Shown: positions 13,777-28,000, numbered from the stretch's first letter. The stretch is DNA of 64,000 nt from Chromobotia macracanthus (GCA_036877525.1 JAZGTH010000067.1:1408501-1472500), one strand, 5' to 3'. The notes: a model not told the origin generated them from the letters alone. Numbers and translations are program-made.

Positions 13777-15868
13777 CAACGGAAAACCTGGATAAAGTTA
13801 CTGCTTCTTGAATAATGCAGAATTGCCTGTGCTTGTGTTTTCTATAGGTGCTTTTATAAACTGACACCATCATGTTGATTTGAGGTTACATTACTGTTCT
13901 CACTAACATGTGAGCAGTCTGCCCTTCTCTATCAGCTCAAAGGACAGTTTCTTATCCAGTTAGTCATAACTTGCCATGAGGTTATTTAAACAAGGTGTAT
14001 AAACACAAATATTAAAGAAGCAATAAATCAGTTCTATGATTTATATCAGTTTCTAATCAGTTTCTGTCATAACCTGAAAAATTTGACCAAAATATTACAC
14101 TTAAAGACTATAAAACGGCTTGAGAATTTTTCCTGTGTTGACATATACATCTATTGAATGTTAGTGCCTAAAACTGACAGTGTTACTGGGTCAAAGTAAC
14201 TCACAGTTTTGGCTTTAAACATATTGAGTTTTCTTCAGCATGCTGCAACAGGTGGGGCAGATAAAGTCAAACACTTGGGAGAGAGGAAGACATATGGTGG
14301 CTTGTTGTGAAACCTGTCACAAATCTTACCTGAAGTCTTTCTTTTTTGCCATTAGCGAGAGTTATACGCAAAGATCTAGAACTCTATAGTCCATGAGGAA
14401 CATCATGTATAACCATGTTTTTAAATGACCAGCGCAGAAGTAAAATCAACATCACTTCAGAGAAAGAGGTGCGACTGTCAGCAGGCAGTGTCTGTGTTAA
14501 AAGTGATCTTACAGCACACAGTAATATGAGAAATGTGAAGCACACATCTGGCTCTGGTTAATGTTTTGGAAATCTGATTAAAGGAAAATTTCCTGGCACA
14601 TTACAATGTATTCACCACAGTTACTGAGCACAGCTTCGACAGATCAGACCACAAAGAACTGAACCTGAAGCCCATGTTGTGAGAGGCAGGAAGTGGGTCT
14701 ACTGAACAGATTGGGGTGGATGGTGGGAGTTTAGGGTGTGTGGGGAGGGACGAGTTCTTTTAAAGTTAATGGGTATTATGTTTTATCTTTCCCAGTTACA
14801 AGCTTCAGATTACAGTGAAATTAAACATTAATGCTGTACCAAAAGCCTCAGTGTCTTTCATTTTGATAGACTATAGATAAACCATAAACAGAGCCAAACC
14901 AAGAAAGTGAATAAAAATCACAATGATCACAACCAGATCATCCAGACAGATAGGAATACAGGCTTGGTGAAGACTCTGTGTATACAATCAATCGTATTAG
15001 CACTGTTAAAGTCTTTACGGATGACTGCATTGAGCTGAATGTTCAGTATCAAGTCCAGTTCTGTAATCACAATCATATGTTGAGCATTTGATGGGTTACC
15101 CCCTCTCCACTCATAGGCTAATTTCATCGTCCGCTTTACATTCTTCTTGGTCTGGTTAAAACACTGAGTAACTTTAGACCAAACCTGATCCAAAATGCTA
15201 TGCAGATTGGTTGGTCTGGATGCATTCATATTTGGGAATATTCTCATTAGATTATGAGTGAAGATTGTTATCAGTACAGTTACATGTAAAGCAAGTCATC
15301 TGAATGTGACATGCAGAAAGCTCTGATCTGGCTCCTTTCCGGATTGCCGCTGTGGGTTTCATTGCATTCAGTTCATTGCATTCAGGAGTGATTCAGGAAG
15401 CTGATGTGGTGTGGAACACATGATAAACAGCTTTACTGCACTGTGATTTAACCTGAACTCCCAAAAGTCCAATACCTCACAGAAAGCTGTAGTAACTGTG
15501 TAAATCAAGGTCCAGATAGCACATCTGAGAACACAGTGTGCTCCATATCCTGTCACTGTAATGTACATGCAGGTTCTCAGGTTCAAATCGCCTAAACCAG
15601 ACTTATAATGAAAACGTTCAATCCTTTCATGACACTTAAAATTTTAAGACTATGCTTCAAGTACAGTAGCTGCTTTCACATATCATTTGATCTCATTGTC
15701 TACAATACTTGTGATGTTATCAAGATGTGATACTATTTTTAAACTAATTTAAAACCTTCAGTTGTTATGTTGACTTATATGAATTTCTGGATTTGCAACA
15801 ATGCATTGCAGCAGATGATGTTTAGTGGTTCAGGAATGATGCGACAGAGTAACATCTGAGAAGGATAA
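13777..15868. other. Intergenic DNA downstream of morf4l1
   Basis: No family-level coding signal. A 106-codon minus-strand frame (14927-15247) is unrecognised and shows no splice partners. A 13-bp near-tandem duplication lies at about 15360-15385. Otherwise AT-rich unique sequence. Confidence 0.5.
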
Positions 15869-15874
15869 TTTATT
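15869..15874 (-). terminator. morf4l1: Candidate polyadenylation signal of morf4l1
   Basis: On the minus strand this reads AATAAA, about 340 bases beyond the morf4l1 stop codon, a plausible 3' UTR length. Other AATAAA copies exist further down, so usage is inferred. Confidence 0.45.
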
Positions 15875-16211
15875 GACAGACGTGTTTTAAAAAAAAAGTC
15901 AACACAAACGAAACACAAATGATGCAACATTTTAACAATACATGACCAGATCCTGTTTATCAATATTACATTAACCAGAAATATAGGAACAATTACCAGC
16001 AGCTTTCCAGAGATTGAGAAAGAATCTCAACTCCAGATGATGATCTGGAACAGCAGACATCATCCTTACAGTACAGATTACCAAACCATAGTTTTAATGT
16101 CTGATGCTGTGGGCAGAAAGATCTTCCACAAAACCGAGAAGGAGATTAAAAATAATATTTTAAAAAGTGACGATCAGAACGTAGCACCAAATGTCTTCAC
16201 TGGCTCTGTCC

Positions 16212-19200
16212 TCAGACAGCTTTACGATGATATTCTGGAGGTGCCACCTCATAATCACTTGCGCTGAACAAAGCTGATAAATTTTTCACCAAATACCTAA
16301 ATCACAAATAAAACTACATTAAATCTCTACACAAGTGAGTTACTAACTGCATTTGATAGATGAAAATTAACACTGACAAAAATGCATTATGCTTGCAATA
16401 TGTGACATCAGGCCACATTTGGTGCTGCACCAGCAGTTTACATCATAATGTCTCATTAACCTGACAGCCTCGAAGATCAGATTCTCAAAGAAAAGTCTTA
16501 CTTTAAGAAGTCCTGCAGGTAGCTGAGAAGCAGAGCCAGACTCTTCTCATCCAGAGGCGTGTAGGCCAGCATTGCTCCAATTCTCACTGTTAATAGGATT
16601 CAAGTTCACAAAAGGTCCCTGAGATCAGATACTTGCACAATAAAAATAAAAAACACAGTATACAGTGCAGAACACCTAATTACTAACAATTAAATATGAA
16701 CATCTGCATGATATCCACTAATTAAAGCTCTCTCATATCAAATTAACATATTCTTAACCTTTGGGACTGAATAATTGTCATTAATATCACAATTAATATC
16801 AAAGATTGTCACTAAACAATCTCTGGTGTTTAAAACTAATACTTATATCCTAATATAAATATATTATATTAATATAAATATTTCCAAGAAAGGATCTGGT
16901 CAATTTCAAATGTATAATGTAAAATAATAATTGCTCATACCGAAAAGCCTCAACAGGTGTGGTGCCCCATATATCTGAGACATGGATGTGTCAGGATGGT
17001 TTGCCAAGATTTCGGCATACTGTGGCCTCTCAAACTTGTAGAGCAGCTGAGTGCCTAACATGACATTGAAGTACTCACGGATTCCAGCGACAACCTCATT
17101 CACAGCATATTCCCTGAGAAAAGATGTCAAGAATGGCTGAGTGTCTCATCAGAAAGACTCTTGTGAGATCATTTTACAATGAGTGATTCCAATTAACTGG
17201 ATAATTAAATCATTCGTTTCCATGTGGCACACAAACATACTTGTTGTCTGAGTTTCCTCTTGACTTCTTGTAATTTGCATAGTCCTCCAGGACCGCATCC
17301 ACATTCTTTTTTGCAGGCAAGTGGAAAAGCTAAACAAACAAAAGAAAGCTGAATACAATTCCACTGTACATACTGTACATGCAGAAGTTTTTGTCTAAGC
17401 TGGTATCTGTACATCAGCCTCATTTCTTAAAACTTCAAATACATTTTGAAAAATCTAGTGTTGATCTACCAAAAGAGAATTCCAAAAGTCTGAAGTTAGT
17501 TCATCCAGATTACTGATTTTTAAGTATTTAATATATCAGAAGTATCCTGAGACCTAAACTGTGAATAAAAACATATGCATGTAACTTTGTGAGAAGCGAC
17601 CTGAACGCCTGTATATTAGCTGCATCATATGCTTGGCATCTCTTTTTTCTATCATGGGATTTGTGTGCAGTCCAGTGGATGCAGTTATATGTGACAAGTG
17701 TAAGCTAATCATGTTTTCTCTTCTCTGTGTAGTTACTGGGTAATCCTGCTGTATGATTTTGGGTCATGCAGTATGTAGGCTACAGCTGGATTAGGCTGAG
17801 AACATCAGGAGGTTTGTACCTGCTTCTGTCTAGTAATCAGGTCCCAGTCATCTACCAGCCATGGTTTTAATTCTTCAGGGATTTTCACCTTCACCTCTAC
17901 TCTGTTAATGAAGGTCTCCTCCTGTACAGAGAAACATGTTCACTCATATCTTACTGTTAGTGAGCCACAAGATTCAGTTTTATCAGCTACTGAAGAGACA
18001 TACACTCTCCACAGTTGGGTCAACACGTGCCCTCTTCTTGCGTGGTGGGTGAGGCATCTCTCCAGTGCTGGTACCTTCTCCAGCTCCTGGTGCTGAGAAA
18101 ACACCAATCAAAGACAAAACAGCGCTGCTATCAGAACAAGTTAACATCAATGCAGCACTACACAACATATCTGCTAACCAGGTTAAACCAAGCAGATAAT
18201 CTCCCTTTGCATTTAACTACACAATTATGTTGGTTAGCACAGAACTGCATAGTTTTCTATCTAAAGATTGAGCATATGGAAGTGTTATGAAATTTATCAT
18301 ATGAATTTTACTGTGCTACAGACTTCTAGAAACTTCTAGATTAAACACACAAGGAACATGTACCTGTGCTTAATTGTGATTTAATTACATTTACACTCAA
18401 CAAACATCAAACCACCCAAATACACGCATCATAATACATGAACATTTATCAAAATAACTCAAAACAGAAACTTACTCTTTTGCTTGTTCTTTTTTGTTTT
18501 TCTAGTGAAAACAACAGAAAATTCACGGTTCAGCTGACATGAGTTTGCACAGTTTAGTAAGAAGCTTTATTTGTTTACTGCGTTTAATGAGGACAATTAA
18601 ACGTATGAAGACTCACACATCTGCATTTTTTTGCTGCACAGCAGCGATCTTCTTGCTTGGTGCGACACCCCTCATCCTTCCCTCCACATAATGGTCTCTG
18701 AAACACAAACATGTATCCTGTAGCCCACATGATTTATAAAGCACTGTTTCTGCCTATGCGGGACAATTAAAGTGCATTATTTTGATTTAATGGCGTTTGA
18801 TTTTTGTTTACATGTCTGTATGGAATGGTGCAGTATTCTGTATTAGTGTAATCTTAACACACACTCACTGGTTTGCCTTCTGAAGCTCTTTTTGTTTCTG
18901 CAGGTTACTGTCCACATATTTGAGCACACGGCTTTCAGGAACCCATTCGTCCCAGCTAAAAAAAACATCCACAGAATGAACTTAGCAACATTGATATGAC
19001 GCTTTCAATAAGCAATATGACAATTTCCCTTGGTGGAAACTGGTTCAAATTTACCATTTGAAGATATACAGTATTAGAAATAACAGTTAACTGTATCTTA
19101 ACTACCCATTTGGTAATGGTAATTTGGTAAACATTTGGAATATGTGAACTTACTTCTTATTCCATCCACTGTAATGAATGAAGTATTTCACTTGTTTATC

Positions 19201-21226
19201 CTTTATATTGATTTTTACACACTGCAAAGAGAGACGTGTGTACATCATCAACATGTTTTTACATCGCAACACAAACAGACAAAACCACATTGTGTTTTCA
19301 CAACTAAAGATTTATTGTAATCATGTTAACATTTGTTCTAAATCAATAAAAAGCTTGGATACCACAACCAGGAAACAACATTAGCACAACCTCATTACAA
19401 GCACACATGCAAAGACAACAAATCATCAGACATGATGTTCACCCTCAGTCTGATGATGAGCTGGATGAAGGTTCTGCTGCGGCCAGTTAAAGTGCTTTCA
19501 GATAAAACACAAACACATTTGTTCTGATCTACAGAACTGATCTAAGACATTTGTCCTGATCTACAGAACTGATCTAAAACATTTGTCCTGATCTACAGAA
19601 CCGATCTAAGACATCTGTTCTGACGTACAGAACCGATCTAAGACATCTGTCCTGACGTACAGAACCGATCTAAGACATTTGTCCTGATGTACAGAACTGA
19701 TCTAAGACATTTGTCCTGACGTACAGAACTGATCTAAGACATTTGTCCTGACGTACAGAACCGATCTAAGACATTTGTCCTGATGTACAGAACTGATCTA
19801 AGACATTTGTCCTGATCTACAGAACTGATCTAAGACATTTGTCCTGATGTACAGAACTGATCTAAGACATTTGTCCTGATCTACAGAACTGATCTAAGAC
19901 ATTTGTCCTGATGTACAGAACTGATCTAAGACATTTGTCCTGATGTACAGAACTGATCTAAGACATTTGTCCTGATGTACAGAACTGATCTAAGACATTT
20001 GTCCTGATGTACAGAACTGATCTAAGACATTTGTCCTGATGTACAGAACTGATCTAAGACATTTGTCCTGATCTACAGAACTGATCTAAGACATTTGTCC
20101 TGATCTACAGAACTGATCTAAGACATTTGTCCTGATCTACAGAACTGATCTAAGACATTTGTCCTGATCTACAGAACTGATCTAAGACATTTGTCCTGAT
20201 GTACAGAACTGATCTAAGACATTTGTCCTGATGTACAGAACTGATCTAAGACATTTGTCCTGATCTACAGAACTGATCTAAGACATTTGTCCTGATGTAC
20301 AGAACTGATCTAAGACATTTGTCCTGACGTACAGAACCGATCTAAGACATTTGTCCTGATGTACAGAACTGATCTAAGACATTTGTCCTGATGTACAGAA
20401 CTGATCTAAGACATTTGTCCTGATCTACAGAACTGATCTAAGACATTTGTCCTGATGTACAGAACTGATCCAAGACATTTGTCCTGACGTACAGAACCGA
20501 TCTAAGACATTTGTCCTGACGTACAGAACCGATCTAAGACATTTGTCCCTTCACACTGAAGAAAACTCCTGCTGTGGTTTGGGTGACTTTAACAGAAGGA
20601 TGTGGACACGTACCTTCGCTTCGTACAGCAATGGCCCATGAAAGCACAGCACTCGTTCACCTGAAACACGATCACAGGCATTAAACTTCTGCGTCAGTTC
20701 ATATTTACACACATCATACACAATAACTCATAAATCACACCGCAGACTGAACTCATAACAGTTTCTGACTATGAAATCAATATTTGTTTATTGTTAATTT
20801 AATATCAGTTACTCAAGTGCAAACAAATAAATGAAGAAACGACACGTTGTGTCAATAATCAATAGTTTATGTAAATCTTTACAGCAGTGTTATGTGATGA
20901 TGATGATGATAATCTTCTGCTGGGATGGTTCGTGTAAACAAGGCCTGCTGTGAGCTAACGCTAACACTGACCACAGATCAGTTTGTTTCTGTTCACAGTT
21001 GCTCGCATGCACGAAAGCTCGTCTCATATAAACACAAATGCAGACCTGCAGTCGTTCAGATGAAGGTTTAAGTCGTTCAGATGAAGGTTTATATCTGCAC
21101 CGTTAGAAACGCGTTAGCATTGCGCGGCTAAACGCTCTTCCGCCGCGCCGGCCCGCGCCGCGCCGCTCTCTGACGGCCTGTCTTACCTTCTTGAAATTTA
21201 GGTTTCGGGTCCTGTTTAGGCGCCAT
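16212..21226 (-). CDS. morf4l1: MORF4L1/MRG15 chromatin reader, 12 coding exons, 323 aa
   Basis: Coding exons, high to low: 21226-21187, 20660-20614, 19221-19154, 18955-18869, 18697-18617, 18501-18476, 18092-18004, 17921-17820, 17329-17241, 17113-16941, 16586-16502, 16296-16212. All junctions are GT-AG and phases close to 972 nt, the length I recall for the 323-aa human isoform. The protein starts MAPKQDPKPKFQEG and ends EVAPPEYHRKAV. An N-terminal chromodomain (about residues 12-75, with YFIHYSGWNKNWDEW) reads methylated H3K36; a basic nuclear signal PPRKKRAR lies at 132-139; the MRG domain (about 147-323, including FERPQYAEIL) docks partners. Known family role: a subunit of the NuA4/TIP60 acetyltransferase and SIN3 deacetylase complexes, with links to DNA repair through PALB2. 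The start is fixed by the conserved N-terminus. Intron 2 carries a large minisatellite. Paralogue morf4l2 is unlikely because the chromodomain is complete. Confidence 0.97.
19514..20549. repeat. 32-bp minisatellite, 32 copies, in morf4l1 intron 2
   Basis: The unit begins ACATTTGTCCTGATGTAC and continues AGAACTGATCTAAG (32 bp). I count 32 head-to-tail copies. Three sub-types differ at one spot (TGATCTAC, TGATGTAC, TGACGTAC) and are interspersed. The unit is contiguous with no unique spacer, so it is not a CRISPR array. Confidence 0.97.
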
Positions 21227-21370
21227 TCACAGATCAAACAATAAAAATATCTGGAAAATCAAATCCAGGCATCGCCAGCTCTGGTTCGCTCACACGGGCT
21301 GAAGACGCCGCGCTGCGTTCACACGATGACGAACTGAGGCTGGCGCCGCTGTCCGGCGGCTGCCATAATA
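21100..21370 (-). promoter_or_regulatory. morf4l1: CpG-rich promoter region of morf4l1
   Basis: CpG-dense sequence surrounds the first coding exon on both sides, including a CCGCGCCGG-type run in intron 1 (about 21140-21170) and GGCGCCGCTGTCCGGCGG just upstream. No TATA box is evident, as expected for a housekeeping CpG-island promoter. The block is squeezed against the minisatellite beginning at 21384. Confidence 0.6.
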
Positions 21371-21383
21371 AACCCAAACAGAC

Positions 21384-22674
21384 ACTGCTGGAGAAAAACT
21401 ACTTCTGCTGGAGAAACTTCTGCTGGAGAAACATCTGCTGGAGAAACATCTGCTGGAGAAAAATAACTTCTGCTGGAGAAACTACTGCTGGAGAAACTTC
21501 TGCTGGAGAAACTTCTGCTGGAGAAACTTCTGCTGGAGAAAAGCTACTTCTGCTGGAGAAAAACTACTTCTGCTGGAGAAAAGCTACTTCTGCTGGAGAA
21601 AAGCTACTTCTGCTGGAGAAACTTCTGCTGGAGAAAAGCTACTTCTGCTGGAGAAAAGCTACTTCTGCTGGAAAAAAACTACTTCTGCTGGAGAAAAGCT
21701 ACTTCTGCTGGAGAAAAACTACTGCTGGAGAAAAACTACTTCTGCTGGAGAAAAACTACTTCTGCTGGAGAAAAACTACTTCTGCTGGAGAAACTTCTGC
21801 TGGAGAAAAACTACTACTGCTGGAGAAACATTCTGCTGGAGAAAAACTACTGCTGGAGAAACATCTGCTGGAGAAACATCTGCTGGAGAAAAGCTACTTC
21901 TGCTGGAGAAAAGCTACTTCTGCTGGAGAAAAGCTACTTCTGCTGGAGAAAAGCTACTTCTGCTGGAGAAACTTCTGCTGGAGAAAAACTACTGCTGGAG
22001 AAAAACTTCTGCTGGAGAAAAACTACTTCTGCTGGAGAAACATCTGCTGGAGAAAAGCTACTTCTGCTGGAGAAAAGCTACTTCTGCTGGAGAAAAGCTA
22101 CTTCTGCTGGAGAAAAGCTACTTCTGCTGGAGAAAAGCTACTTCTGCTGGAGAAAAATAACTTCTGCTGGAGAAAACTACTTCTGCTGGAGAAAAGCTAC
22201 TTCTGCTGGAGAAAAGCTACTTCTGCTGGAGAAAAGCTACTTCTGCTGGAGAAACATCTGCTGGAGAAAAACTACTGCTGGAGAAAAACTACTGCTGGAG
22301 AAACACTACTACTGCTGGAGAAACATCTGCTGGAGAAACTACTACTGCTGGAGAAAAGCTACTTCTGCTGGAGAAAAGCTACTTCTGCTGGAGAAAAGCT
22401 ACTTCTGCTGGAGAAACTTCTGCTGGAAAAACTACTGCTGGAGAAAAACTACTGCTGGAGAAAAGCTACTTCTGCTGGAGAAAAATAACTTCTGCTGGAG
22501 AAAAACAACTTCTGCTGGAGAAAAACAACTTCTGCTGGAGAAAAATAACATCTGCTGGAGAAACATCTGCTGGAGAAAAACTACTTCTGCTGGAGAAAAA
22601 CTACTTCTGCTGGAGAAACTTCTGCTGGAGAAAAGCTACTTCTGCTGGAGAAACACAACTTCTGCCGGAGAAAC
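21384..22674. repeat. Variable-period minisatellite with TGCTGGAGAAA core
   Basis: Roughly 70 copies of a TGCTGGAGAAA core are separated by short linkers (ACTTC, GCTACTTC, CATC, ACTAC), so the spacing alternates among about 13, 16 and 20 bp. The array starts about 158 bases upstream of the morf4l1 start codon and so lies at or just upstream of its promoter. Confidence 0.95.
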
Positions 22675-25037
22675 AACCTTATGAGAGATATCGTCTCTCA
22701 TTGTTATTGCTAGTTTTAGCTTATACACTGATAATAGAAAATAATTCTGTAGAACAATATTGCATATGTCAAAGATATCAAAATACAGATAAGACAAATA
22801 TAAAAGATTGAATGTATTTGTTTTATTACAGCTAAATCGCTCTCTACATAAACAAGTAACATTCATTAGGTAAACAATGTATCCCAATTCAAATAAATAA
22901 TTCATATATTTCATACAAACTGGTATCGTTTTCTGTACATTATGGTTTCTGTCCATACAGTACCATACAGTAAGAGAAGAACTTAAGGCAGAGTTCATAA
23001 TTGCCAGTTATTGGTACAACTAAACCTGTCTAGTGGCATCTTTCAAGAACAAAACAGACACGGTGATTCAGGGGACACGTGAAATTTACGACTTCAGTGC
23101 AGGAAATGCCAAATTGGATTTATATAAAATAGTGGCCATCTCAATTTGTGTTAGTGCAAATGACATACATAAATTAAACACACATGGGTTCTTAAATCCA
23201 AATGTTAATCTGAAACTCAGTTTAACATTTGCTCTTAAAGACAAGATCACTTGCAAACACTCATTTAAGAAGGTTAGTGGGCTGTTCTGTGTACTGGCTG
23301 TAATCAAGTCACTGTGATTTAAAGTATTAGACAAGACTCATTAGACAATCTCCTACAACCTCATTTCAATGGAGGAAGATAATTGCTCATCCATTAGTAT
23401 CCAATGCTAGATAATTCAGAAACAGCCATCTGCTCTTTGAGTCAAATCAAAATGGAGCCAGAAGACTCACTAACTTTTATCTTTTAAATAGTTTAATTTC
23501 AACAAATGCTAAATCTGACACAGCAATTAAGATTGTGGAATTAATGCCTCAGGTGTCTCATACAGTACAAATATGAGAGAATGAGAGACAGGGACACAAT
23601 TACTTGTACAATGCAAAGCATGTGTTAAGAGTTCTTGAAATAATTATGAAGTAAATGCATGACAGTAACGCACAATCAAACAAATAGTAAAAATATAATA
23701 TATAGATAAAATAAATAAATTCAGTTTTATACAGTCAAAAACAGACAGCACAGATAATGTTGCAATAATGTCACCTTCCAAACACACTCTGATAATGCAA
23801 ACCAGAGGGGGTCAAAGATAGTATGATGTTACTAATCACAGCTGGTCACAGCGATCTCAGCTGCAGCCTACTGAAGCTTTGACAGGGAACTACTGCCACC
23901 CAAAACACACAGAGCCTGAGAAATGACACTTCAAAGGAAGAAGACTGTTAATGAAGACAGGTCATGGCAGGTTATGACTACATAAGCAGGTGCATGCCAC
24001 CATATCTTTAACCAAAGACTTCAATTCCCATCCAATTCAACTCACATTCAGACTCTGAATTACATTAACAGAAACTTGTGTGCTCGTCCAGATATAAACA
24101 AGCAATGATCACTGTAGTTTACAAAGAGTGCAGTGGTTTCAATGATACCCTCTTCTTGAGGAAGAAATCAGTGTATCTGAAGCTCTGAAGTTTAATAGCT
24201 GGAAATGTGAGACCAGCCAATGTATTAATTTACTAGTGAAATATACAGTCAACAAAGTAACATGAAGGTTGTGAGAGAGCCTCTTAAGCTCTTGGTCTTA
24301 AGGAAAGAATTTTCCTTTTTTCTCATCTAACAAAATGACAAGGGCTGCTGTCTGAATCGCCACGATTTCAGACAGCAACAAAGTAAATAAGATTGTGAGA
24401 ATCACACAAAAGTTCATCTTAATACAAGCTGTGCTAACGGATGAGAAAGAATGTGCGACTGGAATAAGACCTCCATTCACTTTTCAAGCACGTTGTGGCT
24501 AAACTCTGCATTAGCGTGAGGGAATGCTTCTGTACAGCACACATCCTACATAACTTAAAAGCAATAATAAATTACCTGCACAGAAAATTGGCATTAAATA
24601 ACATGTTCCCTCATTGTTCAAACCATGGCTGAGGGCTAGAGTCTCATGACTAACAGAAGAAATGATACAGATCACTGCCATTCCGTTACTGTGACTGAAT
24701 AATTATTTGAGGTGAAATAAAACAGCATAAAAGTATAAAAGGTACAGAAACCAAGAAAAAGCACACAGAGCAGTGAAAAACATCTTCAGTATCATGAAGA
24801 AAATACCAACTGAAGTCCCTCATTGGGTAAGCAGCGTCCTATTGTTTATATACAAAAGTTAAACTGAAAATAGATTTTTCTTCTCTGTACACAGTCATTA
24901 AATTCTTCTCTTTACAAAAGTCTTTGTTCTCTTATCCCCATCTTCCACTGCAATCATGTCTTAATCATGAGTGCTTTTTCAAAAGCTCCTGTTGTTGGTG
25001 ATAAAGGCTAGTCTGTGTGCGGAGTGCCTCTGTGTGG
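22675..25037. other. Gap between morf4l1 and pias1; includes pias1 3' UTR
   Basis: The part next to 25037 should be the pias1 3' UTR. A minus-strand AATAAA occurs near 22815-22822, but the true 3' end cannot be fixed. Short open frames on both strands at 22636-23334 show no domain or splice support. No repeats of note. Confidence 0.45.
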
Positions 25038-28000
25038 TCAGTCCAATGAAATGACATCAGGGATGGAGCCGTATATGACGGAGGCGGTGGTGTCGGAGCG
25101 CGAGCGGGAGGTATGGCTGTCTCTGACGCTGCTGGAGGACACCAGACTGCTGCTGCTCCCGCCGCTGCTGCTGCCTGCGCTGCCGTTAGCGGACACCAGC
25201 GAACTGCTCGCCACCGCACCTGACTGCTCTGGGAACAGCTGGGAGGTGCCGTAGGGCATAAAACGGTTCAACAGCAACTCGTGGTCTTCTGAGGCAGCGG
25301 CCGCAGCAGCCATCACCATGTTATAATGCTGCAGAGAGGGATGAAGAACAACCGCTTTAGACCGCTGCTTCAAAATAAGAACTGTTTGAATATGTATTGA
25401 TCCTTTGTCAGATCTGGCTCCTGGTGAATACACAGGCATGATGTGTTTCTGCACAATGCTGCCCTCTAGCTGTTGTCTGCTGCTTTTCATGAAGGAAACT
25501 CACCTGGTGATTGTCACCTTGTAAAAATGAGAAGAAATTCAGATCTGTAGATATGAAAAACAGAACCATGTTTAAAAGATGACACTTGCACGAAAAAGAT
25601 AAAAACTGAATACTAGATGACAAATCACAATCAGACAGGTAAGAACAGAAACACAGGAACCAAATGAACGTAGAACTGAGCTCATGTGCTTTAAATGGCA
25701 GTACCTGTCAGGTCAGTGGGTGTGTGGTAATAGTGTCTGTAGTCCTGGATGAGAGGAGGAGGGGGAGGGATATAGCTGGTCTCCACTGCAGGCATGCTGG
25801 GAGCTCGAGTTAGTGGAGATGCCTGATGATGAAGGTTCAACACTCTGAAGAGGAAAACATACAAGAATATTTAGGAGTACCAGTGAGGGATTTCTATAAA
25901 CACATACAGTGGCTGCAGAAAGTATTATAGCACAATTACAGCTGCAATGAGCAAACAAAAACTCACAACAAAGTTTAAAAAAAGCTCCTTGTCCAAAATG
26001 AAATGTCCAAAAGCCCTCAAATATTTTTTGGACCGACTTAGTCACTTTTTGATTTGAATTTTTAATCTATTACACATTGTTAGAAATGTTGATGTTGTGC
26101 ACAAATGATCTAAAAGCTTCACTGCCATGTTCTAATAAGATCTGCTATTACAAAAACATATATTTACACATAACTATATAAATTACAAAACCGAACATAT
26201 CTGAATGCTTACCCTTTGTTGAGAGGTGAAGATGTGGGTGATAAAGACGGACAGGCTCTTTTAGGAGGTGGTTGATCATTCTCCTCCTCATCATCTGAGG
26301 AGCTGTCCAGCGTCAGGTCAATCACCTCCACCTTCTTACTGCTGCCATGAGAAGAGCTGTTCCTGTGCTCTGACACAACCGACTGACAGGAGTCTACAGG
26401 ACGACATTATACAACACTAATGCCACTAAAACATCTCCATGTTTTTAAAACATATCTTTAAAATGTTTTGTACATATAAGATTGCATATAAGACATGTAC
26501 TGTAACGCTGTACCATCAATGCCATTTGAAGAGGCTGAAACCTCCTGTACCGCCTTCTTGGATCTCATAGGAGCCCAGCTGCCATCTTCTTTAAACTGGA
26601 TCTCATCACAGTCAACACAACTGCTCAAAATCTCCATGAACAACCTGCACAAAGAATAAACCTTACAGCATAAAAAGCATACAGCATACTCATTTATCAT
26701 GAACAACAAGCAGCCATTAGCAAATCAAAGGCAAATATAGAAAACAAACAGGTTTCACGTGGCCTGCAATCACAGATGTTAAAGGTGAGAGCAGTGCTGA
26801 CCCGTCAATAATGAGATGCTCGTATGGGGCTTTCTTATCACACACTGGACACACCCAAGTGGGTTTCTTCTCATTCATTTGGATATAGAGTGTGGCGTCG
26901 AAGCACTGCAGGTGCGAGCAGGTGAGCGATCGGCAGGGAATCGTCAGACGCATCTTCCCCAGCTGCTCATTTACACACACAGACTGTATGTTAGCATACA
27001 CTGTAAACCTAACAACTGAATGATGATTATGTTGTATACTGGAGTATTTCTGCTGGCTTACTACTCTGACAAAATGATCAAATATATAGTAAAGAAAAAT
27101 GTGAAGGTCAGAACAGAACAGTCAGAACAGAAGCCCTGAGCAGAGAACAATGTCTGTATTCAGGACTGAGGGTCCATCACATACCGGACAGAGCAAAGAG
27201 ACTCGCAGGCTGGTGGTGGCGATCTCACTGTCAGGGTCAGCAGTAAGCTTTTCCTTAACTGAAGAGGAAACACAGGACACAACCCATCAGATCACTTCCC
27301 TACAAACAACAGGTCTGAGGTCTTCACAGACTACAGGTCACTTCCTGTAGCTCAACTGGTAGAGTTTAGAGCAAGCAAAGCCAGCATCACAGGTTCAGAG
27401 CTCAGGGAGTGTACAATAATAAAATTTAAAGTCTAAATATGTCTTTTCAAAAAACATTTGAAAATAGTTGCAGATGTTAAATTTTGGTGGTTGGAATTTA
27501 AAAGAAAACATGGGTGGGTAATATGTAAAGGTCCAAACACCAATTCATTTAAGGACAGAGTAAACAAACTTACTCAGCGCTCTAGAGTGGTCTGGGTTTC
27601 TGATGCCCTTCGACCGCAGTCTCTGTAACAAAATTGAAGAGGACTGCTGCCGGACCAGGTACACAGCCATGGAGTAACTCTGCACACACAGTGTTGTTAA
27701 AACACTATCATAGCAGTTTTTCAGCTCCTCGCAACAAATCAGCAAGTATTCTTAGATGACAAATTTACAGAAAAGATTTGATTTTATTACCCTTCCAATT
27801 TCTGATGTCCATGACACAACAATGGTGTTGGGAACTGTTGTAGACAATCGAACCAGCGAGGTGATGTTGATGGGTCTGCTTGGACGCTTTGGTTCCACTC
27901 CATTTTTGGTTGGAGGAAGATATCCCTGAAGACATCCAACAAAAAAAATCAGTTAAACAGGAATTCAGTTTTTATTCAGCAAAGCCTTTCCATATTAAGA

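Noticed and set aside
14927..15247. 106-codon minus-strand frame
   Set aside because: Unrecognised, without splice partners or a repeat signature; may be chance in AT-rich DNA.
16037..16267. 76-codon plus-strand frame
   Set aside because: Antisense to the last morf4l1 exon and its 3' UTR; no family resemblance.
19514..20549. Regular 32-bp period resembling CRISPR repeats
   Set aside because: Units are contiguous with no unique spacers, and the locus is a vertebrate intron.
25905..26045. Tc1/mariner-like end (CAGTGGCTGCAGAAAGTATT) in a pias1 intron
   Set aside because: Only about 20 bases resemble the family end and no matching inverted terminus was found.
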